A DNA stretch of 64,000 bases. It comes from Ornithinimicrobium murale (GTDB lineage: Bacteria; Actinomycetota; Actinomycetes; Actinomycetales; Dermatophilaceae). Position 1 is the first letter of the stretch. Each line of letters begins with the position of its first letter. Made by a program: the position numbers and the translations under genes. Where the stretch lies: positions 1-64,000 of the forward strand of contig NZ_QLVD01000028.1 of the NCBI RefSeq assembly GCF_003352835.1, in the 5' to 3' direction. Under the pieces are notes generated by a model. That model searched no databases, had not been told where the DNA came from, and saw only the letters and a program-made list of their open reading frames with translations. Below, piece after piece: positions 50,967-57,715 of the stretch.

Positions 50967-51597
50967 CCCCCACCTCCAGGACCTGGTTGGCGAGCTGCTC
51001 CACGAGGTCAGCACTGTGGGTGGCGAAGACGAGGGTGGTGCCGGCCCGGACATGGGCCTGGAGGGCCGCGGTGACCAGCCCCAGGCGATGACGGTCCAGG
51101 CGCTGCTCTGGCTCGTCGACCACCAGCAGGTTGAACGGGCGGGCCAGGGTCAGCGCGATGGAGAACAGCTGCACCTGACCCGAGGAGAGCTCGTGCGGGA
51201 AGCGGCGGCCCAGCCGGGCCAGGTCGAAGGAGGTCAGCAGCGCGTCCGACTGCTCCTGCGCGTGGTCCGCGGGGGTGCCCCAGGACGTCGCGACCAGGAC
51301 CAGGTGCTCCCGGACGGTGAGGTCACGGGCCAGCGGCGGCATGCCGATCAGAGCGGCGACCCGGCGCCGGAAGACGGGGTTGCGTTCCTCGATGCTCGCG
51401 CCGGCGACGCTCACCAGCCCGGAGGTGGGCGCGATGAGCCCGGCCAGCACCCGCAGCAGGGTGGTCTTGCCCGCTCCGTTGGGTCCGACCACGGCCAGCG
51501 CCGAGCCGGTCTCGAGCTGGAAGCTCACCGGGGGCAGCAGGACCTCGTCGGGCGCGATGGCCACGCCGATGTCCTCCGCAACGATCACCGGGCTCAT
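50938..51597 (-). CDS. ABC transporter ATP-binding protein
   Basis: The 219-residue ATPase has Walker A GPNGAGKTT near residues 39-47, signature LSSGQ, Walker B LLVVDEPEQ with the catalytic Glu, and the H-loop His in FATHSAD. The Q-loop region reads IGMPPLARDLTVREHL, where the usual Gln appears to be Pro. This could alter coupling to the membrane subunit. It lies in an apparent operon with the permease and follows a two-component system on the same strand, which may regulate it. Confidence 0.85.
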   Translation of the reverse strand: MSPVIVAEDIGVAIAPDEVLLPPVSFQLETGSALAVVGPNGAGKTTLLRVLAGLIAPTSGLVSVAGASIEERNPVFRRRVAALIGMPPLARDLTVREHLVLVATSWGTPADHAQEQSDALLTSFDLARLGRRFPHELSSGQVQLFSIALTLARPFNLLVVDEPEQRLDRHRLGLVTAALQAHVRAGTTLVFATHSADLVEQLANQVLEVGDVGPAPDSA

Positions 51598-51642
51598 GCT
51601 GTTTCCCGGCCTCCGGGGGCCTCGATGTCGGATTTCACGCCA

Positions 51643-51680
51643 CTACTGAAACACACGTCACCCTGGTCACGGTTCAGTAG
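51643..51680. promoter_or_regulatory. Candidate operator: 8-bp inverted repeat upstream of the ABC genes
   Basis: CTACTGAA (51643-51650) and TTCAGTAG (51673-51680) are exact complements 22 bases apart. They lie about 45-85 bases upstream of the ABC ATPase start, where the adjacent NarL-type regulator could bind. Binding is inferred. Confidence 0.4.
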
Positions 51681-51721
51681 GTCGCTCCCGGTGTGCCGCC
51701 CGGGGTGGCGGTCGCTGTCAG

Positions 51722-52384
51722 TCATCGTCCGCGCAACACTCGGAAGGCGTTCTCCCGGTTGGTGACCCGCAGTTTGCGCAGCACCGAGGAGACGTGGACG
51801 CGCACGGTGGTGGTCGAGAGGAACAGCTCGCTGGCCACCTCGGCGGTGGATGCTCCCGCGGCGAGCAGCTCCATCACCTGCAGCTCGCGGTTGGTGAGCC
51901 GGGCGGCCGCAGCGCTGCGGCGCGGTCGGGAGGTCCGGAACTCCTGCAGCACCCGGCTCACCAGGGACGGCGCCAGCGCGGCCTCGCCGCGCAGCACCCC
52001 GTGCAGGGCCTGCGCCAGCCCGGCAGGGTCGCCGTCCTTGAGCAGGTAGCCGCTCGCCCCGGCCCGCAGGGAGTCGAAGAGGTCCTCGTCCTCCTCGGAC
52101 TGGGTCAGCATCACCACCGCCGTGCCCGGGTGGGAGGTGCTGATCCGGCGGGCGGCGGCGATGCCGTCACCGGGCATGTTGATGTCCAGCAGCGCCACCT
52201 GCGGGCCGTGCTCGGCGACCAGCGCCACGGCCTGGTCGGCCGTCGCCGCCTCGCCGAGCACCACGCACTCCGCCGTCTCCAGCGCAGCCCTGACCCGGGC
52301 CCGCAGTCGGGCGTGGTCGTCGGCGAGGACCACGCTCAGCGGCTCTCCGGTCACCACGTCATCCGCCTCACCTGTCATCAGCAC
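51722..52384 (-). CDS. NarL/FixJ-type response regulator
   Basis: The 220-residue protein has a receiver domain with acidic pocket ADDH near residue 22, phosphoacceptor Asp67 in LLDINMPG and a Lys in GYLLKDGD. The C-terminal LuxR-type helix-turn-helix is LTNRELQVMELLAAGAS ... TTTVRVHVSSVLRKLRV. The start is a GTG at 52384 or an ATG at 52378; neither has a clear ribosome-binding site. It lies 48 bases after the cognate histidine kinase and 124 bases before the ABC genes, which are the likely target. Confidence 0.92.
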   Translation of the reverse strand: MLMTGEADDVVTGEPLSVVLADDHARLRARVRAALETAECVVLGEAATADQAVALVAEHGPQVALLDINMPGDGIAAARRISTSHPGTAVVMLTQSEEDEDLFDSLRAGASGYLLKDGDPAGLAQALHGVLRGEAALAPSLVSRVLQEFRTSRPRRSAAAARLTNRELQVMELLAAGASTAEVASELFLSTTTVRVHVSSVLRKLRVTNRENAFRVLRGR

Positions 52385-52418
52385 GTCACTGTCCGCATCG
52401 GTGCCAGCCGCATCTCGC

Positions 52419-52446
52419 TCACCACGTCACTGTCACCACGTCACCG
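52419..52446. repeat. 14-bp tandem duplication spanning a stop codon
   Basis: Copies at 52419-52432 and 52433-52446 differ at one base and continue as a partial third copy. The second includes the last codons and stop of the histidine kinase gene on the minus strand. This is the third gene end in the window with such a duplication. Confidence 0.8.
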
Positions 52447-53863
52447 TCACCACGCTGCCCTGTCCCGGCGGGGAGTCCAGCTCCAGTGTCCCGGGGAGGG
52501 ACTCGGCGCGCTCCCGCATCGTGATCAGACCGTAGCCCCCTCCGCGGGTCTCCCGCCGGGCAGCGGCGAACCCCACCCCGTCGTCACGCACCGACAGCAC
52601 CCGGGCGTCCCCGTCGCGGCGCAGGCTCAGGTGGACGCTGCGGGCCGCGCCGTGCCGGGCGGCGTTGGTCAGGGCCTCCCGCGCGATCTGGGTCAGCGTG
52701 TGCACATCATCCGGGTCGCTGTCCACGGCCGGGTCCAGGTCGGTCTCCAGCCGCAGTCCGTGCCGGTCTGCCAGCTCGCGGGCGGTGTGCTGGAGCACCT
52801 GCGCCAGCGGCTCGCTCTCCAGGCGGCGCAGCGCGTGCACGGCCGCCCGGGCCTCGTCCATCGCGCGCGTCGCTGACTCGCTGATCTGGGCGGCGGGCCG
52901 CCCGCGCAGGTCGTGGGCCAGGGACCGGATATAACTCAGCTCCTGCAGCACGCCGTCGTGGATCTCCCGGGCCAGGCGGCGCCGGTCCTGCAGGACCGCC
53001 TCCGTGGCCAGTCCCGACCAGTGCTGGCGGACCTCCCGCAACGCCCCGACGAGCAGCACGGCGTGGAAGGCGGTGCGCAGCACGTCACCGGCATAGAGCC
53101 AGTCGGTGTAGAGCGTCGGGCTCAGTGCATAGTTCACCCGCGCGAAGCCCCCGAGCGCGCAGGCCGGCCCCAACCAGCGCAGCAGCTCGTCCCGGTTCCG
53201 CATCGCCCGGGCGGTGAACCCGACGGACGCCAGCAGCAAGAGCGCGGCCATGACCAGGTGGGACGCCGTCACCAGCGGGTGACCGGTGGCCGGCTCGGTC
53301 TGCGCGCCGACCAGGGTGGGCAGAGGGTCCACCGCAGCAGGCAGTATGCCGCTCGCCCACCAGAGCGCCGCGCTCACCAGGACGGCGATCACCCAGGGCG
53401 CGATGGTCCAGGCCCGCACGACATGGCGCGAAGGGGCCTGGGTCGCACGGGGGAGCGCGGCCAGCGCCAGCAGGCAGGTGCCCAGCACCCCCAGGGCGAG
53501 CGGGATCCAGGCGTCCAGCGTGTCGTGGGGTGCGTCCAGCAGGAGCGCTGTCACGGTCGACAGCCCCAAGCCGGCCACCGCGAGCAGCGCCAGCCCCTGC
53601 ACGAGCAGCAGGTCCGCGAGCCGACCTGCCCGCAGGTAGCGGCCCCACAGCAGGTAGGCGGCCAGCAGCGCGATACAGGCGTTCGCAGTGTCCAGCACCA
53701 GATGTCCGGTCCGACTGGGGGCAGCGGCCACGACCCAGGGCACCCCGACGACCAGGAGGGTGAGCAGGAGCCCGAGCGCCCAGCCGGTGGCGGTTAGCGC
53801 AACGTCGGTCCGGGAGCTGTGGGCCGCGGTGCCGGTCGCGTGCTGTCTGACCCGGCTGCCCAT
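52433..53863 (-). CDS. Sensor histidine kinase (HisKA_3 type)
   Basis: This 476-residue kinase has about seven or eight membrane helices in residues 22-275. The phosphoacceptor His302 lies in LAREIHDGVLQEL. The HATPase domain includes EALTNAARHG and DDGVGF. Extracellular loops are short, so it probably senses a signal in or near the membrane. It is followed by its NarL-type regulator. The pair precedes the ABC and NHL genes on the same strand, so they probably form one regulatory unit. Confidence 0.9.
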   Translation of the reverse strand: MGSRVRQHATGTAAHSSRTDVALTATGWALGLLLTLLVVGVPWVVAAAPSRTGHLVLDTANACIALLAAYLLWGRYLRAGRLADLLLVQGLALLAVAGLGLSTVTALLLDAPHDTLDAWIPLALGVLGTCLLALAALPRATQAPSRHVVRAWTIAPWVIAVLVSAALWWASGILPAAVDPLPTLVGAQTEPATGHPLVTASHLVMAALLLLASVGFTARAMRNRDELLRWLGPACALGGFARVNYALSPTLYTDWLYAGDVLRTAFHAVLLVGALREVRQHWSGLATEAVLQDRRRLAREIHDGVLQELSYIRSLAHDLRGRPAAQISESATRAMDEARAAVHALRRLESEPLAQVLQHTARELADRHGLRLETDLDPAVDSDPDDVHTLTQIAREALTNAARHGAARSVHLSLRRDGDARVLSVRDDGVGFAAARRETRGGGYGLITMRERAESLPGTLELDSPPGQGSVVTVTW

Positions 53864-54044
53864 GGTCGGCGACCCTAGTGCAGCCAGGGCGGCGACACGC
53901 GGCCAGGCGGTGGCCCGTGATCTGAACGGTGTGTTCAGAAAGTTAAACGGCCAAGGTCCTTACCTTTTCATTACCTTTTCTTTACGTTAGGCGGAGCTTC
54001 GGATCACCGCGGATCCGGGCATCAACGGAAGGCACGAACAAGCG
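53864..54044. promoter_or_regulatory. Promoter region of the coiled-coil gene with 11-bp repeats
   Basis: This AT-rich patch contains a 7-bp inverted repeat (TCTGAAC 53921-53927 with GTTCAGA 53933-53939). It also holds TTACCTTTTC(A/T) direct repeats at 53960-53970 and 53971-53981 with a partial TTAC from 53982, so the period is 11 bp. Such helical-turn spacing suggests a binding site for a dimeric or oligomeric regulator. Confidence 0.5.
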
Positions 54045-56372
54045 ATGAGCACTCCCTCCACAGGCCACCGGGCGGCCCTCGTCTCCCTGATGGTGGTCGG
54101 CCTCCTGGGCTCGGCCGGGCAGGTCGCCAGCGCCGCCGACAACGGCCGCACACCCGGCATCTGCAACGGCGTGGTCAACCAGCTCGCCCACCGTGGCCAT
54201 GTGCAGGCCAACCTGCTCAAGGCCGCTGCCAGGCAGAACGCCGACGTGATCGCGGACCTGCAGGCCCAGCGGGCCGAGCTGGAGGCGCAGGCCGGCACCC
54301 TGGTCGACGAGATCGCTGCGGCGGATGCCGCGATCGCAGAGCTCGACGCGGAGTTCGCAGCCCTGGAGGAGCAGGTGGCCGAGCTCGAGGCGCAGCTGGC
54401 CCAGCTGGAGTCCGACCGGGCCGCGGCGCAGGGTGAGGCGGCCGCTTCCGAGGAGAGGCTCGCAGATCTGCAGGCCGAGCGTGCGCTCGTGGCTGCTGAC
54501 CTCGACACCGCTCAGGGCGAGCTCGCCACCGCCCAGGAGGCCCGGGACGCCCTCGTGGCGGACCGGGACGCCACCCAGGGTGCGCTCGAAGCCAAGCAGG
54601 CCGAGCTCCAGCAGGCCGGTGCCCTGCTGGCGCAGCTGCAGGACGAGGCCCAGCAGGCGGCTGACGCCCTCGCCGAGGGGGAGCGCGCACTCGCGGCCGC
54701 CCAGAGCGAGCTCGTCGGTCTGCAGGACGCGGAGGCGGCCGCCCAGGACGCGGTGACCGCTGCCGAGGCGGCGGTCACTGGGGCCGAGACCGAGCTGGCG
54801 GCGCTGGTGGCAGACCAGGACGCGGCCCAGGAGCAGGTCGAGGCAGCACAGGCAGCCCTGGACGACGCGGTGGCCGAGCTGTCCGCTGCCCAGCAGGCCG
54901 CCACGGCGGCTGCCGAGGCCGTGGTCACGGCCCAGGCAGCGGTCGGCGACGCCCAGTCGACTCTGGCGACCCTGGAGGAGGAGGCGGCACGCACCGAGCA
55001 GGCCGTCCAGGACCAGACCACAGCGATCGCCGTCGCCGAGGGAGAGCTGGCGGTGCTGCATACGGCCGTGGTGGACGCCCAGGCCCTGGTCGACGCCAAC
55101 CGGCAGGCGGTCGCCGACCTGGAGACGCAGATCGCGGACCTGGCCACCGCACGGGACGAGGTCGACGCGCAGATCGGCGAGACGGCAGGCGACCTCGCCG
55201 CGGCGGAGCAGGCCCTGACCGGGCTTGTGCAGCAGCAGGCGACGCTGGAGAGCGAGATCGCTGAACTGCAGCGCCTGATCGATGAGGACAACTCGAGCGA
55301 GAACTCCAGGTGGAAGAGGGAACGCATCGCGGCACGCAACGCGAAGCAGGCCGAGCTCGCCATCGTGAACGACCAGATCACGGACAAGGACGCCGAGATC
55401 AGCGGGCTCGAGGGCGACCTTGCCGCGCTCCAGGGACAGGCCGACGCGCTCGCCGCGCAGCTGGCCGCCAAGCAGGCGGAGAGCAGCGCGCTGCAGCGCG
55501 ACGGTGAGGTGCTGCAGGAGGCGTTGCTCGCCGCGCAGACAGCAGCCGAGGCCAAGGTCGCCGAGGTCGCCGGCCTGCGTGAGCAGGTGCCGGCGCTCGA
55601 GGCCGCACGCGACGCGGCCACCTCGGCCGTGACGGACCAGCAGCAGGTCCTGGACGGACTGCAGGGTGACCTGGCGGCAGCCGAGGCCGCCGCTGCGGAC
55701 GCAGGCGCCCGGGTCACCGCCCAGGAGGGTGTCGTCGCCGCAGCTGAGGCGGAGCTGCAGAGCACGACCGGTGACCTGACCGCGGCCACCGAGGCGGTGC
55801 AGGCCCAGCAGCTCGTGCTCGACGGGCTGCGCGCCGACCTCACCGCCGCGCAGTCCGCCCTGGAGGCCGCGCAGCGGGCCGTGCAGGACCAGGAGGCCGA
55901 GATCGCCGGCCTGGAGAGCCAGCTGCCCGGGTTGCAGCTGGCCGTGGCCACCACCCATGCCGCGGTGAGCGCGCAGCAGGCCGAGGTCATCACGCTGGAG
56001 GGTGAGGTGGCCCGGCTCAGCGGCGAGCTGTCCGTGCTGAACGACCAGATCGCGGCCAAGGAGGGCGAGATCCTGGCGCTGCAGGACCGGGTGACCCCGC
56101 TGCTGGAGCGCCTCGGCCAGCTCGACGCCGAGGCGGAGGCCGAGCAGGCTCGACTCACCGAGCTGCAGCAGACCATCCAGTCACTGGACGGCCAGCTGAC
56201 CCAGGCGCAGGCTTCCCTGCGTGATCTGGAGGCGCAGAAGAAGCGCAACCAGGCCGCCATCAAGGCGCAGCAGGCGATCGTGCTGGACCTGCAGTCTCGC
56301 CTCGGTGGCGTCCAGGCCCAGATCGCGACGATCGACGGCACGATCGCCCTCGGCGGGTGCGTCGTGAACTGA
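54045..56372 (+). CDS. Secreted long coiled-coil protein
   Basis: This 775-residue protein has a signal peptide (about 1-30, ending ASA) and is otherwise one long coiled coil of heptads rich in Ala, Glu, Gln and Leu (units such as ELEAQLAQLE, AEIAGLES). It has just two cysteines that I can see, Cys40 in GICNG near the mature N-terminus and Cys772 in GGCVVN at the end. A rod of about 700 residues would be roughly 100 nm long. The cysteines could cross-link rods or close a dimer. There is no wall anchor, but the next gene encodes a wall-binding protein. I do not know a family for it. Confidence 0.8.
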   Translation: MSTPSTGHRAALVSLMVVGLLGSAGQVASAADNGRTPGICNGVVNQLAHRGHVQANLLKAAARQNADVIADLQAQRAELEAQAGTLVDEIAAADAAIAELDAEFAALEEQVAELEAQLAQLESDRAAAQGEAAASEERLADLQAERALVAADLDTAQGELATAQEARDALVADRDATQGALEAKQAELQQAGALLAQLQDEAQQAADALAEGERALAAAQSELVGLQDAEAAAQDAVTAAEAAVTGAETELAALVADQDAAQEQVEAAQAALDDAVAELSAAQQAATAAAEAVVTAQAAVGDAQSTLATLEEEAARTEQAVQDQTTAIAVAEGELAVLHTAVVDAQALVDANRQAVADLETQIADLATARDEVDAQIGETAGDLAAAEQALTGLVQQQATLESEIAELQRLIDEDNSSENSRWKRERIAARNAKQAELAIVNDQITDKDAEISGLEGDLAALQGQADALAAQLAAKQAESSALQRDGEVLQEALLAAQTAAEAKVAEVAGLREQVPALEAARDAATSAVTDQQQVLDGLQGDLAAAEAAAADAGARVTAQEGVVAAAEAELQSTTGDLTAATEAVQAQQLVLDGLRADLTAAQSALEAAQRAVQDQEAEIAGLESQLPGLQLAVATTHAAVSAQQAEVITLEGEVARLSGELSVLNDQIAAKEGEILALQDRVTPLLERLGQLDAEAEAEQARLTELQQTIQSLDGQLTQAQASLRDLEAQKKRNQAAIKAQQAIVLDLQSRLGGVQAQIATIDGTIALGGCVVN

Positions 56373-56379
56373 CCTCCAG

Positions 56380-56468
56380 GCCACTCTCTCCCCGGAGTGG
56401 CACTCCCTGAGGGTTCCGCGCACGGCAACCCCACCGCCCTTCCTCCGGCGGCCGTGCGCGGAACCCTC
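56380..56468 (+). terminator. Terminator hairpins after the coiled-coil gene
   Basis: A 7-bp stem (56380-56386 with 56395-56401) is followed by a perfect 17-bp stem (56409-56425 with 56452-56468). The loop of the second forms a further 5-bp stem. Confidence 0.75.
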
Positions 56469-56535
56469 CGTCCTCGCACCCGATCTCCACCCCTTCCACG
56501 CATCATCCCCACCCGTCCAACCAGAGGAGCACGAC

Positions 56536-57060
56536 ATGAAGCGTGAGATTGCAAGCGGCATCCTGAGCCTGTCCCTGGTGGCGGGCGGGGCATTGGCGGG
56601 CCTGGTCGTGGCCGATGCCACGGGTGGCACCGATTCTGGTCCAGACCGAGCCACCGGCCGCTCAGTGGTCAAGACCGCGGGCGGGCAGCACCAGCAGGCC
56701 GGCCAGCCGCAGGAGGTCATCTCCGAGGACGGAGTGAACCGGGTGTTCGGTGACAACCGCTATGCGACCGCTGCGGCCGTCGCCCAGGCCTACGGCTGGG
56801 ACGGCAGCAACACCATCGCCGTGTACATCGCCAGCGGCGAGAGCTACCCGGACGCCCTCGGGATCGGCCTGAGCCACTGGGGTGACGGCCCGCTCCTGCT
56901 CGTGAGCAAGGCCAACATCCCATCGGCGACCAGGGAGGAGCTGGAGCGGCTCCAACCGTGCTTCATCGACGTGCAGGGTGGCTCCGGCGCGATCAGTGAC
57001 GCCGTCTTCAAGGACCTGAAGGCCTACGCCGACCCCTCGCTCTGTGAGGAGCTCCCCTAG
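56536..57060 (+). CDS. Small secreted protein with one cell-wall-binding type 2 repeat
   Basis: The 174 residues comprise a signal peptide (about 1-25), a Gly/Gln-rich linker and one CWB2 repeat that begins NRVFGDNRYATAAAVAQ and ends near IDVQGGSGAISDAV. Two cysteines lie in the last 35 residues. It probably sits on the wall. It follows the coiled-coil gene, and wall display of that protein is conceivable but not shown. The ATG follows GAGGAGCACGAC. The repeat matches those in the M14 carboxypeptidase at 9418. Confidence 0.85.
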   Translation: MKREIASGILSLSLVAGGALAGLVVADATGGTDSGPDRATGRSVVKTAGGQHQQAGQPQEVISEDGVNRVFGDNRYATAAAVAQAYGWDGSNTIAVYIASGESYPDALGIGLSHWGDGPLLLVSKANIPSATREELERLQPCFIDVQGGSGAISDAVFKDLKAYADPSLCEELP

Positions 57061-57485
57061 GGGCGAGCAGTCCGGGCGCCGGTGCCCCATGCGGGGTCGC
57101 GCCCGGTCAGTGCGATCAGGCGGTCCTGGGCGGTCGCGTTCTCGCCCAACGGAATCGGCGGCGCGAAGGAGCCGTCCCGCGCCATCAGGTGGGTGAAGGG
57201 CCCGAAGGCCTCCAGGAGCGCATGGCACAACTCCTCGCTGAGCGTCAGGGCCGAGCCGTTGGCGCGGGACAGGTCCCAGGCATGGACCGCGAGGTCGAGG
57301 GTCTCCATCGGCAGGTTCGCGACCCCTCCCGCCGGCGCAAGGGATCGACCCTCCGCCTCGATGTGGCCCAGCAGCTCGCGGACGGTCCAGCTTCCGGCCG
57401 GGGTCGCGGCCTCCGGATCGCTGACCTGCGCCACCTGGTCGCGCCAGGCAGCCGCCGCCTCACCCCACAGCTGTCTCCAGTCCAC
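57057..57485 (-). CDS. DinB/maleylpyruvate isomerase-type (TIGR03086-like) protein
   Basis: This 142-residue protein has a four-helix DinB-like bundle. The TPAGSWTVRELLGHI and LDLAVHAWDLSRA segments match the mycothiol-dependent maleylpyruvate isomerase N-terminal family, where the His residues bind a metal. The substrate is unknown. The start is a GTG at 57485 with a weak ribosome-binding site. Its stop overlaps the stop of the convergent wall-binding gene in the palindrome CTAG. Confidence 0.75.
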   Translation of the reverse strand: MDWRQLWGEAAAAWRDQVAQVSDPEAATPAGSWTVRELLGHIEAEGRSLAPAGGVANLPMETLDLAVHAWDLSRANGSALTLSEELCHALLEAFGPFTHLMARDGSFAPPIPLGENATAQDRLIALTGRDPAWGTGARTARP

Positions 57486-57530
57486 GGCCCGAGCCTAGGT
57501 GCAGTGGGGGCTTGCTGACCAAGGCGGAGG

Positions 57531-57560
57531 CGGTATGCCGAGGCGAGCCTCGGCATACCG
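57531..57560. terminator. Perfect 30-bp palindromic hairpin
   Basis: A 14-bp arm (57531-57544) is the exact complement of 57547-57560 with a two-base centre. It lies between the DinB gene and the tandem repeats that follow the transglutaminase gene, and probably terminates that operon. Confidence 0.75.
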
Positions 57561-57595
57561 CGCTCAGTTGTGCCGGGCGGGACCTCGGAATCACG

Positions 57596-57715
57596 TCACC
57601 GTGCGCTCGGTGGGGGGTAGATCTCGGGTCACCGTGCGCTCGGTGGGCGCATATCCCGTGCGACGGTGCGCTCGGTGGGGGGAGATCCCGGGCGACGGTG
57701 CGCTCGGTCGGCTTA
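57596..57715. repeat. Four tandem 32- to 33-bp repeats abutting the transglutaminase stop
   Basis: Units start at 57596, 57629, 57661 and 57693 and share ggtgcgctcggt with variable spacers. The last is cut short at the transglutaminase stop codon (57713-57715). They are not CRISPR-like because the spacers also resemble each other. Confidence 0.9.

Noticed and set aside
57596-57715. CRISPR-like array
   Set aside because: Only four units, repeats are imperfect, spacers resemble each other, and no cas genes are nearby.
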